From Cyanobacteria bacterium SZAS LIN-3 (GTDB taxonomy: Bacteria; Cyanobacteriota; Vampirovibrionia; Obscuribacterales; Obscuribacteraceae): 35,008 bases of DNA. Positions 1-7,512 of this stretch are shown here, piece after piece (positions within the stretch are counted from its first letter, which is position 1; each line of letters opens with the position of its first letter). The stretch covers positions 1-35,008 of the forward strand of contig JAFEAV010000070.1 of NCBI GenBank assembly GCA_018266215.1, in the 5' to 3' direction. The translations under genes were made by a program, and so were the position numbers. The notes under the pieces were generated by a model. It did not search any database. It was not told the origin of the DNA and worked only from the letters and a program-made list of their open reading frames with translations.

Positions 1-1255
1 GGATACCGGTGGCAAAATCAAAAATGAGAATGGTCATCATATGAGTGAGATTGCGGGTGGCGACAAAGCTGAGCAGACCCAGTGTCAAAACCGGGGTGAC
101 AAATTTGTCCGCGGCCAGCGAGGCATAATTTTGGGTGCGCGTCTCAAAGCGCGGTGCCGAATTAACGAGATCCACAACCAGACCGGCCCGGGTATTCATA
201 CCAACGGCACTGCAATTGACGTAGATCTTGCCTTCGTGCAAAACAGTGGAGGCGTAAACAATCGAGCCCTCATCCACTTCCGCCGGCACGGATTCCCCGG
301 TCAGTTTGGATTGATCAATGGTGGCTCTGCCCGAGGTGACGATGCCGTCGACAGGCACCATTTCTCCGGCGTAGACAACAACAGTATCGCCGACTACCAC
401 AGTATCGGCCGGCAGCAAAATGCGCTTCTTGCCCCGCACTACCCAGGCGGAGCGCCCCGCCAGGCCGAGCAGATCTTCGATCATTTTTTCGCATTTACGC
501 GATGTCTGCTCACGGATGCACTCACCCAGAGCAATAAGAGTAGTCATAAAACCAGCGGCTTTAAAGTTGCCCTGAATAAGCATCAGCACGGCGGCGGCTC
601 CGTCCAATCCGTCCACGCCGAGCTTGCGCTCGACCAGAGCGGTACGAGTAGCGCGGCTCAAGATGGGCAGCGAGCCCAGGGCCAGAAGGCCACGGGTAAC
701 GGGCACAGGCAGCCCGAAGAGGGCCCCGCCGAAGGCCAGACCGGAGACCAGGAGCTGCACCGGATGCGGTGTCAACCTGTCGATAAAATCAATCACTCTT
801 GTGATCAGTCTACCGGCAAAACCCAGGATCCCACCAACGACAGGATGAGCGGAAGCAAAGTCTTCCCCGGCGGGCACGACATCATAGTCGGCAAACTCAT
901 GGTCCTGCCGGCACCAGATTTCTTCGAGCAGTTCAATCACTTCTCTTTCGAGAAAAATATCGGGGTCGTATTCAATTACCAGTGAGCTGCTGAATAGACT
1001 GAGCCTGGCGCGCTTGATGCCGGACTCTTCGATAACCGCGCGACAAAGGCGCTCAGCTCTAATCTTTTCCCAGCGCAAGCCTTCTATCTGCAGGCGCACC
1101 CTACCGGGCAGTGAATGCAATATAAGGGAGCGAAACGCCTGGGGCTCCTGCGCGGCGGATGCCTCCGTGCTTTCGTCAGGCAGCACCACCACGAGCACAG
1201 GCTCGGCGGGGGGCTCGACCTTCAGGTCATAGACTTTCTTTCGCTCACTCACCAT
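1..1255 (-). CDS. P1B-type heavy-metal ATPase, N-terminal part (truncated by window edge)
   Basis: Reading the minus strand from the ATG at 1255 gives an uninterrupted frame of about 418 codons to base 1. It contains the P-type ATPase actuator motif LTGES at about residues 318-322. It breaks off at DFATGI, the segment that precedes the phosphorylated DKTGT motif in P1B pumps, so the P- and N-domains lie outside the window. The N-terminus (about residues 45-115) has an HMA_2-like stretch beginning SLPGRVRLQIEGL and no GMxCxxC metal site. Hydrophobic segments follow around residues 175-210 and 225-245. The start overlaps the stop of the upstream HMA_2-like gene by 11 bases, which suggests translational coupling. 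The Cys-less N-terminus and the neighbours recall mycobacterial CtpC/CtpG-type pumps. It probably exports a transition metal across the inner membrane; which metal cannot be judged because the CPC-type membrane motif is outside the window. Confidence 0.88.
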   Translation of the reverse strand, partial: MVSERKKVYDLKVEPPAEPVLVVVLPDESTEASAAQEPQAFRSLILHSLPGRVRLQIEGLRWEKIRAERLCRAVIEESGIKRARLSLFSSSLVIEYDPDIFLEREVIELLEEIWCRQDHEFADYDVVPAGEDFASAHPVVGGILGFAGRLITRVIDFIDRLTPHPVQLLVSGLAFGGALFGLPVPVTRGLLALGSLPILSRATRTALVERKLGVDGLDGAAAVLMLIQGNFKAAGFMTTLIALGECIREQTSRKCEKMIEDLLGLAGRSAWVVRGKKRILLPADTVVVGDTVVVYAGEMVPVDGIVTSGRATIDQSKLTGESVPAEVDEGSIVYASTVLHEGKIYVNCSAVGMNTRAGLVVDLVNSAPRFETRTQNYASLAADKFVTPVLTLGLLSFVATRNLTHMMTILIFDFATGI

Positions 1256-1805
1256 CTGCGGCAGGCCCCGCAGCGATTCCGTCCGGCACTGTCTTCGGAT
1301 GGTGCAGCTTCATATATGAATCAAAGGCGTAGTAGAGCAGCACATAGGGCGGCACTTCTATCATCCATTCCTTTGTATGGCGAATCTTCCAGATCGCCGC
1401 CCCGAGGAAACTGAGGGGCACTATCATGCGCAGATCGATAAAACCGCGGGTAGAGGCCGAAACGTTGGCATTGGCCGAACCGAGCGTGTCTTTCAAAAAT
1501 CTGGAAACGATGCTCAACTCCGACTCAGGTCCGGAATCTTCCATCATTACCGAAAGGAAAAGGTCACCGGCTTCTTCCAGGGAGGCCATCAGACCTTCGA
1601 TGAAGCTGGGATCTTCGTGGTGCTCGAGGAGAATGCTGCCGGTGCGGTGATCAACTGATACACCTTTGACGCCCTCGATCTTACTGAGCCGGTCGCCCAT
1701 CTTCTCCATCTTGCCCGGGGTGCGGTGCACCTTGGGCATGCGGATACGGGTGCGGTGCGGCAGACGATGGACGACTTTTACAGCGTGATGCTCACTTCTG
1801 GGCAT
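1245..1805 (-). CDS. HMA_2-like domain membrane protein next to P1B ATPase
   Basis: This 186-residue protein starts at the ATG at 1805, which has GAGG six bases upstream. A TTG two codons earlier lacks spacing for that site. Residues 7-85 resemble an HMA_2 ferredoxin-like fold: a first strand HRLPHRTRIRMPKV, a helix, then GVKGVSVDHRTGSILLEHHED. There are no cysteines in the domain but many histidines. Residues 126-140 and 148-165 are hydrophobic and probably span the membrane or form a hairpin. It lies between the small PacL-like gene upstream and the P-type ATPase downstream, overlapping the latter by 11 bases. HMA_2 proteins are commonly linked to P1B ATPases, so a role as metal chaperone or pump partner is a reasonable inference; no catalytic function is visible. 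Confidence 0.75.
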   Translation of the reverse strand: MPRSEHHAVKVVHRLPHRTRIRMPKVHRTPGKMEKMGDRLSKIEGVKGVSVDHRTGSILLEHHEDPSFIEGLMASLEEAGDLFLSVMMEDSGPESELSIVSRFLKDTLGSANANVSASTRGFIDLRMIVPLSFLGAAIWKIRHTKEWMIEVPPYVLLYYAFDSYMKLHHPKTVPDGIAAGPAADGE

Positions 1806-1877
1806 AGACAACCTCGATGAGTCTCAAAGGAGCCGGCCCGGGGCCAGCTCCAGAGATTACTCTTTAAATTCCAACGA

Positions 1878-2138
1878 CTAGGTAGCGGCTTTTTCAGCGT
1901 GCTTTTTGTCGTGTTTCGAATTCTGTTCGCGTTCGGCTTTGACTTCGGCGACTACATCCGAAGCTTCTTCGCGGACTTCGGCCACAATCTCTTTGACTTT
2001 GTCATTGACGACCAGACCAGCGCGAATAACTTCCTTACCGGCGCTTCTCAAAGCGTGACGACCACCGGGCAAAGCCAAAATGGCGACGGCAATGATGCCC
2101 CACTTACCGGTTGCGGCTTCCCAAATCTTATCCAGCAT
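1878..2138 (-). CDS. PacL/DUF5132-like small membrane protein
   Basis: An 86-residue protein starting at the ATG at 2138, supported by AGGGAG seven bases upstream; an in-frame start 27 bases further out has no such site. Residues 11-25 form one hydrophobic segment, followed by the basic stretch GGRHALRSAGKEVIRAGL and then a long charged helix rich in Glu, Val and Ala. The tail ends in a His/Lys cluster (HDKKHAEKAAT). This layout matches the DUF1490/DUF5132 group, which includes PacL proteins. Mycobacterial PacL proteins scaffold P1B pumps in the membrane and bind metal through the C-terminal tail. It is the first gene of the operon with the HMA_2-like protein and the P-type ATPase. The assignment rests on architecture and context rather than on a diagnostic motif. 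Confidence 0.65.
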   Translation of the reverse strand: MLDKIWEAATGKWGIIAVAILALPGGRHALRSAGKEVIRAGLVVNDKVKEIVAEVREEASDVVAEVKAEREQNSKHDKKHAEKAAT

Positions 2139-2145
2139 TGATTTA

Positions 2146-2151
2146 CTCCCT
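2146..2151 (-). promoter_or_regulatory. Ribosome binding site fixing the start of the PacL-like gene
   Basis: On the minus strand AGGGAG lies seven bases upstream of the ATG at 2138. It decides between this start and one nine codons further upstream that would put the site inside the coding region. Confidence 0.6.
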
Positions 2152-2188
2152 AACCAAGGACGCAATAAAAATCTAGTTTATATCCAAT

Positions 2189-2207
2189 AGGCGCTCAAAA
2201 TGCGCCT
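2189..2207. other. Inverted repeat in leader of metal operon
   Basis: AGGCGC at 2189-2194 is mirrored by GCGCCT at 2202-2207 around a seven-base loop. It sits between the kinase stop (2291) and the PacL-like start (2138). It could be a terminator for the kinase transcript or an operator or leader hairpin for the metal operon. No T-run follows it, so a simple intrinsic terminator is not supported. Confidence 0.35.
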
Positions 2208-2232
2208 CCCACAGCAAGCCACACATTAATTA

Positions 2233-2262
2233 GCAATATTTTAGCTCGCAAGATTGTGTCAA
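2233..2262 (-). promoter_or_regulatory. Candidate promoter of the metal-transport operon
   Basis: The minus strand has a perfect -35 hexamer TTGACA at 2262-2257 and, after 18 bases, a weak -10 TATTGC at 2238-2233. It lies about 95 bases upstream of the PacL-like start. The -10 is poor, so the call is tentative. A six-base-pair inverted repeat (AGGCGC/GCGCCT) at 2189-2207 falls in the predicted leader. Confidence 0.35.
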
Positions 2263-2277
2263 AAGTTGCGGAGCACG

Positions 2278-2290
2278 GGGCTGACAGCCC
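2278..2290. other. Short hairpin directly after the kinase stop
   Basis: GGGCT and AGCCC enclose a three-base loop immediately beyond the kinase stop codon at 2291-2293. A five-pair GC stem at this place could slow exonucleases or contribute to termination. It lacks a U-tract and is short enough to be chance. Confidence 0.25.
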
Positions 2291-5272
2291 TTATTGCTTG
2301 ACCAGGGCTTGCATTTCCGCGGTGTAGGTTTTGACGGCGGCGGAGTCTTTCATCCCTTCACAAACCATGATCAGATCGGCGTAAACAGCTTTGCGGTCCA
2401 TCAAGGGCAATCCGGGGTTGGCCTGGACAATATCGCGGGCGTCGACGAGGCTCTTTTTTGCCTCTTCATTGTGCTTGAAGCGCCACGCGAGAAGCCCCTG
2501 TCCGCGCAATTGGCTGAGATACTCGCGCGAGTTTTTACCGTAAATTTCTTCGGCCTTATTGCAGGAGGCGCCGGCCGCCACAAGCATGACAGCCTTGTCG
2601 GCGGCGTTGTCGACAAAATTACCGGCCAGCTCGACATAGTGATCATCCAGCCAGACGATGCGATTATCACCGATACCACCGCTGGTGCCGGCGCTCTGCT
2701 TTAAGAGAGAGCGCGCTTCTTCCTTGGGGTCGGTCTTGTCGCCGGTCACTTCAATGCCGTCGAGCTTGGCGTTGGTTTGCGCCACAGCGCTGCGGCCGTA
2801 GCTGAGCAGAGCTGTGCCCAGATTGTGACGGGCGTTGTCGGCGGCGCGCTCACTGGCGGTGCGCTCGGCGACGGCCAGCTTCACGCGCAGGAGAGGGACA
2901 GCCTTGCCGACATTACCGCCGGAAGAATAAACGCGGATCAAAGTATCAAGGGCCGGATCACTGAGCCAGCGATCGGCGACACGTCTTTCCTGGCCCGCCA
3001 TGAGACTTTCGGAAGCCAGCTTTTCGGCCTCCCGCATCAGATCTACGGACGGTTTTACCAGACCGCTGCCCTGCAGTTGCATAAACTTGTCGGAGGTCAT
3101 GGAGTAATAAAGATCGGCGAGCCAGGCTTGCAATTCACTGCGGAGACCGGCGGCTTCAGGCACATTGAGCGCGGCGTTTTGCAGTTGTTTGGTTAGAAAA
3201 TCCAGACTGTCCTTGGCGTTGCCCGAATCTTTAGCAACGCGGCAATAAATGGAAGCACAATAATTTGCGGCGGCGAAATTTTTGTCGCCCACATAGTGTT
3301 GATAGGCGCTCTGATAGAGGGGCAAAGCCGTTTCTCTCTCATCCAGAGCCAGGGCCACATCAGCCAGACGGGTCTCGATATAGGCGGCTTTGTCACCGGA
3401 TATGGTGCCTGAGGTGCGAGCCGATAGTATTTCTTCCCGCAGCTTTTTAGCTTCATCGACTTCGCCGCTGAGAGCCTGGGCCAGGGCATAATTGCTGCGC
3501 GCCAGCCAGAGCTCGGTGTCCTGACCTTCGCTCAAAGGCTCTTCCAGAAGCGCTTTCGGTTCACTGACAAGATCCTGCTTCTGGGCCAGGGTGAGCGGTG
3601 CCAGGGGATTGATAATCTTTTGCAGGAGCATCATGGCGTACTGCACTTTTACATCAATCACCAGAGGCGATGTGCCGCCTAATTTTTCCTCCAGCTTACC
3701 CGGCAGGGGCGACATGATTTCGCGAGCCTGGGCGTACTTCTGGTTCCAGGAAAGCTCCTGGGCCTGACTTATCAGACTGGCGACCGGCTTCGCCAGCGCC
3801 GCATCCAGATCCTCCCCGGTTTTGTCCGAGGCCAGAGCAGTGTCTATCTCGTGCATGGCACCCGTATCGGCGTTGAGATGCTCACCACGCGCGGTGGCGA
3901 GATCCGTCAGAGCCTGCTCGTCGGTGCCCTCGGCCTGCTTATCGGCGAGGATGTGATTGAGCACCGCTTCATCACTGAGATAGAGCCAGGTGCCGTCATC
4001 ACTCTTACTGTTTTTAGCGCCGGCCAACAGCTCGGCAAAACGCTTTTTGGCCTCGCCGTAATGACCCTTATCCAGCTCGAAACAAGCCTGGGACGTGGGG
4101 CCGATTGCTTTGAGCTCGATGGAATTGCTCTTCACATAAAAGATGCCGCCGCCAATGGCCAGCACCACCGCCGCCGCTCCACCGATGATCAGTCCTTTGC
4201 GCAAGAGCGCTGCTTTTCGCTCGGCTTCCAGAGCGCCCAGATCGGGCGGCATCGGACCCGGGGCACTCCGGGCGGTGCGCCGGTCGCGTACTTCTTTGAG
4301 AGCACGGGCCAGTTGAGCCATGGTCTGATAGCGATTGCCGGGATCCTTGGCGAGACACTTAAAGACCACCGGCTCGATCCAGGCCAGATCGTCATCATCG
4401 GGCGCCAGCTCCTCAAAGGTGACCGGCATCTGCTGCTCCTGCATCTGCATCGTCTGGGCAAAATTTTCACCCTTGACCGGCGGCATATTAGTCAGCGCCT
4501 TGTACATCAAACAGCCCAGACCATAGACATCCGAGCGATCATCCAGATTTCTGCCCTGACACTGCTCGGGGCTCATGTAGAAAGGCGAGCGCCAGGGGAC
4601 GCGACTGGGGGTGAGGGCATCGGGATCGTTTTCGATACTGTCGAAAGTCTCGGCCAAACCAAAGTCAAAAATCTTGACCTTGGGCGAATCGGTATCGGGC
4701 TCGGTCAAAAAGATATTGGTGGGCTTGAGGTCATGATGATTGACCCCGGCAGCGTGGGCGACGGCCAGGGCCTCGGCCACCTGGATAAAGACGGGCAGTG
4801 CCTTGGCAACCGGCATAGGTCCGTACTGCGCCAGGAGCTTGGCCAGGGAGGTGCCTTCCAGATAATCAAGGACGATAAATGGCTGTCCTTCCCGCGAGAT
4901 GCCATACTCATAGACGCGCACAAAGCAGGGATGACTGAGGCGACTGACCGCCTGCATTTCGCGCTGGAAGCGCAGAATGGTCGGAGAATTTGTGGGATAG
5001 GTACCGTTCAAAAGCTTAATGGCGACGATGTTCTTCATCACCGAGTGACGCGCTTTGTAGACGATGCTGATACCGCCTTCGCCCAGCACCTGAATCGTCG
5101 CGTATTTATCGTTGTAAACTGACCCGGCAGGCAAGTATGTAGTGCCGTCCGGGCGCTTGACGATAGGGGCGGTGCCGGTCACACGTCCCATCGCCTGGAA
5201 TTCACCGGTCGCCCGAGGACTCTGGCCCTGCGGACGTTTACTAGGTATATCTCGTTCATCCCAGACTGACAT
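2291..5272 (-). CDS. Membrane-anchored Ser/Thr protein kinase with large TPR-like C-terminal region
   Basis: A 993-residue Hanks-type kinase. A 55-residue N-terminal tail precedes the kinase domain (about 57-327): glycine loop GEGGISIVYKA, catalytic lysine K86 in VAIKLL, catalytic loop HHDLKPTN (D181, N186), DFG at 203-205, and the APE-like element SPEQ. The usual HRD arginine is histidine (H180). One membrane helix spans about 360-380. The remaining 610 residues are soluble and helical, with Ala/Leu-rich TPR-like pairs, and would lie outside the cytoplasm as a sensing or scaffolding region. This order (kinase, single TM, extracytoplasmic repeats) is common in PknB-type and cyanobacterial kinases. 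No clear Shine-Dalgarno precedes the ATG at 5272. Its gene diverges from ychF; the downstream gap of 152 bases suggests a separate transcript from the metal operon. Substrates are unknown. Confidence 0.9.
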   Translation of the reverse strand: MSVWDERDIPSKRPQGQSPRATGEFQAMGRVTGTAPIVKRPDGTTYLPAGSVYNDKYATIQVLGEGGISIVYKARHSVMKNIVAIKLLNGTYPTNSPTILRFQREMQAVSRLSHPCFVRVYEYGISREGQPFIVLDYLEGTSLAKLLAQYGPMPVAKALPVFIQVAEALAVAHAAGVNHHDLKPTNIFLTEPDTDSPKVKIFDFGLAETFDSIENDPDALTPSRVPWRSPFYMSPEQCQGRNLDDRSDVYGLGCLMYKALTNMPPVKGENFAQTMQMQEQQMPVTFEELAPDDDDLAWIEPVVFKCLAKDPGNRYQTMAQLARALKEVRDRRTARSAPGPMPPDLGALEAERKAALLRKGLIIGGAAAVVLAIGGGIFYVKSNSIELKAIGPTSQACFELDKGHYGEAKKRFAELLAGAKNSKSDDGTWLYLSDEAVLNHILADKQAEGTDEQALTDLATARGEHLNADTGAMHEIDTALASDKTGEDLDAALAKPVASLISQAQELSWNQKYAQAREIMSPLPGKLEEKLGGTSPLVIDVKVQYAMMLLQKIINPLAPLTLAQKQDLVSEPKALLEEPLSEGQDTELWLARSNYALAQALSGEVDEAKKLREEILSARTSGTISGDKAAYIETRLADVALALDERETALPLYQSAYQHYVGDKNFAAANYCASIYCRVAKDSGNAKDSLDFLTKQLQNAALNVPEAAGLRSELQAWLADLYYSMTSDKFMQLQGSGLVKPSVDLMREAEKLASESLMAGQERRVADRWLSDPALDTLIRVYSSGGNVGKAVPLLRVKLAVAERTASERAADNARHNLGTALLSYGRSAVAQTNAKLDGIEVTGDKTDPKEEARSLLKQSAGTSGGIGDNRIVWLDDHYVELAGNFVDNAADKAVMLVAAGASCNKAEEIYGKNSREYLSQLRGQGLLAWRFKHNEEAKKSLVDARDIVQANPGLPLMDRKAVYADLIMVCEGMKDSAAVKTYTAEMQALVKQ

Positions 5273-5362
5273 TTTTAAATTAGTAAACCTGAAAAGCGGA
5301 GCGGTAATTCATATTCAAAGTCTAGCATTGCTTCTATCTCATGATAGCTTCGTCAAGTTCTA

Positions 5363-5368
5363 TATAAT
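5363..5368 (+). promoter_or_regulatory. Candidate -10 element of ychF
   Basis: A consensus TATAAT lies 51 bases upstream of the ychF start codon, in the 147-base divergent gap with the kinase. No good -35 hexamer is seen 16-18 bases upstream, so this is tentative. Confidence 0.35.
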
Positions 5369-5419
5369 GTCAGGCCTACCGCAACCACTCGTGTTGCCGG
5401 TTTTTCTCTGGAGGCAATT

Positions 5420-6520
5420 GTGCTCAAGGCAGGTATCGTCGGACTTCCCAACGTCGGCAAGTCAACTCTTTTCAACGCTCTGACAGCCTCCTACCAGGCA
5501 GAAAGTGCCAATTACCCCTTCTGCACAATCGAACCAAACGTAGGCATAGTCAAGGTTCCGGACCGCCGACTGGAAGTCCTGCGCGATCTTGTTAAGCCCC
5601 AGCAGGTACTCCCGGCCGCCTTTGAATTTGTCGACATCGCCGGCCTGGTGCGCGGCGCCAGCAAGGGCGAGGGTCTTGGGAACCAGTTTCTCTCACACAT
5701 CCGCGAAGTCGACGCCATCGTACACGTCGTGCGCTGTTTCGACGATGAAAACATCACCCACGTAGACGGTCTGATCGACCCGCTGCGCGACGTCGACACC
5801 ATCCACATCGAGCTGGCCATGGCCGATCAGGCCTCCCTGACCAAGCGCATGGAACGCCTGCAGAAGCAGAAAAAGCACGGCGACAAACGCGCCATGCTCG
5901 AGCTCTCGGTTTTTGAAAAAATCCTGCCCTTCATCAACGAAGTGGAAGCGGTCGACCTCGATGTCCTCACCGATGAAGAGCGCGAGATCGTGCCCGAGCT
6001 GCAACTGCTCTCCACCAAACCGATGCTCTACGCCGCCAACGTCAAAGAAGACGAGCTGGCCGATCCCGACAAAAACAAATATGTGCAGGCGCTCAAGGCC
6101 AAGGCCGCCGAGGAAAAACGCCCGGTGGTGATCATCTCCGCTCAGATTGAAGCCGAGCTCTCCGCCCTCGATCCCGCCGAAGCAGCCAGTTATCTCGAGA
6201 CTCTGGGCGTCAAGGACTCGGGGGTCAACACCCTGATCCGCGCCGCCTTCGACCTTCTCGGACTGAAGACCTATTTCACCGCCGGCGAAAAAGAAGTGCG
6301 CGCCTGGCCATTTGAGAGCGGTTTCACCGCCCCCAAGTGCGCCGGCATCATCCACACCGACTTCGAACGCGGCTTCATCAAAGCCGAAGTCATCGGCTAC
6401 GACGACTATGTGCGCTCCGGCTCCGAAAAGGTCGCCAAAGAAAAGGGCGTCATGCGTCTTGAAGGCAAGGACTACGTCATGGACGACGGCGACGTTGTCC
6501 ACTTCCGCTTCAACGTTTAA
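5420..6520 (+). CDS. ychF: Redox-regulated/ribosome-associated ATPase YchF (OLA1 family)
   Basis: A 366-residue protein of the usual family length. It has the Walker A motif GLPNVGKST (8-16), the family switch segment NYPFCTIEPN (about 31-40), DIAGL at 72-76 (G3), and the family-specific NVKE at 207-210 in place of NKxD, which underlies ATP preference over GTP. A coiled-coil helical insertion lies at about 125-170. The C-terminus is a TGS domain ending in DVVHFRFNV. The start is GTG at 5420 with GGAGG five bases upstream. YchF binds ribosomes and is implicated in translation and oxidative-stress responses. It is a conserved housekeeping gene and stands alone here. Confidence 0.97.
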   Translation: MLKAGIVGLPNVGKSTLFNALTASYQAESANYPFCTIEPNVGIVKVPDRRLEVLRDLVKPQQVLPAAFEFVDIAGLVRGASKGEGLGNQFLSHIREVDAIVHVVRCFDDENITHVDGLIDPLRDVDTIHIELAMADQASLTKRMERLQKQKKHGDKRAMLELSVFEKILPFINEVEAVDLDVLTDEEREIVPELQLLSTKPMLYAANVKEDELADPDKNKYVQALKAKAAEEKRPVVIISAQIEAELSALDPAEAASYLETLGVKDSGVNTLIRAAFDLLGLKTYFTAGEKEVRAWPFESGFTAPKCAGIIHTDFERGFIKAEVIGYDDYVRSGSEKVAKEKGVMRLEGKDYVMDDGDVVHFRFNV

Positions 6521-6559
6521 GCCGGGACAAACCCCAATAAATGAGACAAATACCAGGCT

Positions 6560-6579
6560 AAATGGGAATTTCACCATTT
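6560..6579. other. Inverted repeat upstream of secreted Met/Gln-rich protein
   Basis: AAATGG (6560-6565) and CCATTT (6574-6579) flank an eight-base spacer. It lies 40 bases after the ychF stop and about 65 bases before the next start. The AT-rich arms make a weak hairpin, so an operator is as likely as a terminator; chance is not excluded. Confidence 0.25.
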
Positions 6580-6644
6580 CGCAACGGCGGCGAGCGGCCT
6601 AGCATATGTTCATCCGCTCAATCAGGGGTCTAAAGGACAAAATT

Positions 6645-7394
6645 ATGGCTGTGGCTCGATCTTTACGTTTGATGTGCTCAGTGCTGGCCCTCGGCCAGCT
6701 GCTCCTGTTTGCCTCGCCGGTAATGGCGCAACAGGCCAATTACTGGGGCGACTATCGCATGTTTCCCAATACCCGCGGCTATACGGCCTATCCATGGTCG
6801 GGCATTACGCCGCATACGACCGGACCGCAATACGGCTACAGTGCCTGGCGCGGCTCTCCCCGGGGCACTGGCGCGGGCACGACCATCGGCATGTGCATGC
6901 TGGGCGGCATCGTTGGCCTGGGCGCGCTCTCCATGGGCTCGCAAATGCTCGCCCGCAGGGGCATGAACAAAAAGCATAACAATCCTAATCCGCCCAAAGA
7001 CCGCATCGCCTCTCAGGACCGGCGCAAAAAGCAGGAGCTGAAGATCAAGGGCGAGCTGGATCAGGACTATCAGAAAGAACTCTCCGAAAAAGGCCTGGCA
7101 ATGGCACCCAACGGGGCAAATCCCCTGGGTATGGGCGCGCAGGGCATGCATCCGATGGGTCAGGGGATGCCGCAAGGAATGCCTCAGGGTATGCCTCAGG
7201 GTTCGCCGGCGGGCATGCAAGGATTCCCCGGAGCCCAGGGTCTGACTGCACCGGCTGGAATGGCCCCTGGTCAGAGCATGGGTCAGCCTTCATACGCAGC
7301 GGCCAGCACCCAGATGCCGGCTATGCAGGGCAGGGAAAATGTCGAAGGCGACATACTCAATCCGCTCCCCTGGACCCCAGGCGGCGATCCTTAA
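6645..7394 (+). CDS. Secreted Met/Gln/Gly-rich protein of unknown function
   Basis: I do not recognise a family. The start is taken at the ATG at 6645 because AAAGGA lies seven bases upstream; an ATG 13 codons earlier has no such site. The 249-residue product has a signal peptide (1-28, cleavage after VMA). An aromatic Gly/Tyr/Pro/Trp-rich stretch follows (about 30-75), then a second hydrophobic Gly-rich segment (about 79-100), a Lys/Arg/Glu-rich helix (about 102-145), and a low-complexity C-terminal half. That half carries consecutive GMPQ repeats, encoded by a 12-base tandem unit. The composition suggests an envelope or surface structural protein anchored by the second hydrophobic segment. 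It sits between ychF and the kinase operon as a single gene. Confidence 0.7.
   Translation: MAVARSLRLMCSVLALGQLLLFASPVMAQQANYWGDYRMFPNTRGYTAYPWSGITPHTTGPQYGYSAWRGSPRGTGAGTTIGMCMLGGIVGLGALSMGSQMLARRGMNKKHNNPNPPKDRIASQDRRKKQELKIKGELDQDYQKELSEKGLAMAPNGANPLGMGAQGMHPMGQGMPQGMPQGMPQGSPAGMQGFPGAQGLTAPAGMAPGQSMGQPSYAAASTQMPAMQGRENVEGDILNPLPWTPGGDP
7167..7202 (+). repeat. 12-base tandem repeat encoding MPQG units
   Basis: Three consecutive 12-base units (7167-7178, 7179-7190, 7191-7202) encode Met-Pro-Gln-Gly; the second and third are identical at the DNA level. The repeat lies inside the secreted Met/Gln-rich protein and could vary in copy number between strains. Confidence 0.6.
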
Positions 7395-7458
7395 ATTAAC
7401 TGTCCGGGCAAGAAAAACAGTCTAAACACTGATCTTTGCGCCAGCTAAAACCTGCACT

Positions 7459-7482
7459 CGACTGTTTCAATATATACAGTCG
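7459..7482. promoter_or_regulatory. Palindromic operator-like site upstream of the kinase operon
   Basis: CGACTGT (7459-7465) and ACAGTCG (7476-7482) form a perfect seven-base inverted repeat with a ten-base AT-rich spacer. That puts the centres of the two half-sites 17 bases apart. It overlaps the predicted -35/spacer region of a weak promoter (TTTCAA at 7465-7470, TATAAC at 7488-7493) and ends 30 bases before the TTG start at 7513. The geometry suits a dimeric transcription factor; no T-run follows, arguing against a terminator. Confidence 0.45.
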
Positions 7483-7501
7483 GGCGGTATAACGCTTGTG
7501 C

Positions 7502-7506
7502 GAGGA
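7502..7506 (+). promoter_or_regulatory. Ribosome binding site fixing a TTG start
   Basis: GAGGA lies six bases upstream of the TTG at 7513. The alternative GTG at 7498 precedes this site, so TTG is preferred as the initiation codon of the first kinase in the pair. Confidence 0.55.
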
Positions 7507-7512
7507 AGTAGC

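Noticed and set aside
41..985. Plus-strand open frame of 314 codons at the left end
   Set aside because: The minus strand reads a continuous P-type ATPase with LTGES; the plus frame has no domain and a composition typical of an antisense shadow.
3851..5122. Open frame of about 420 codons antisense to the large kinase
   Set aside because: No recognisable domain, and the opposite strand carries a complete kinase with all catalytic motifs.
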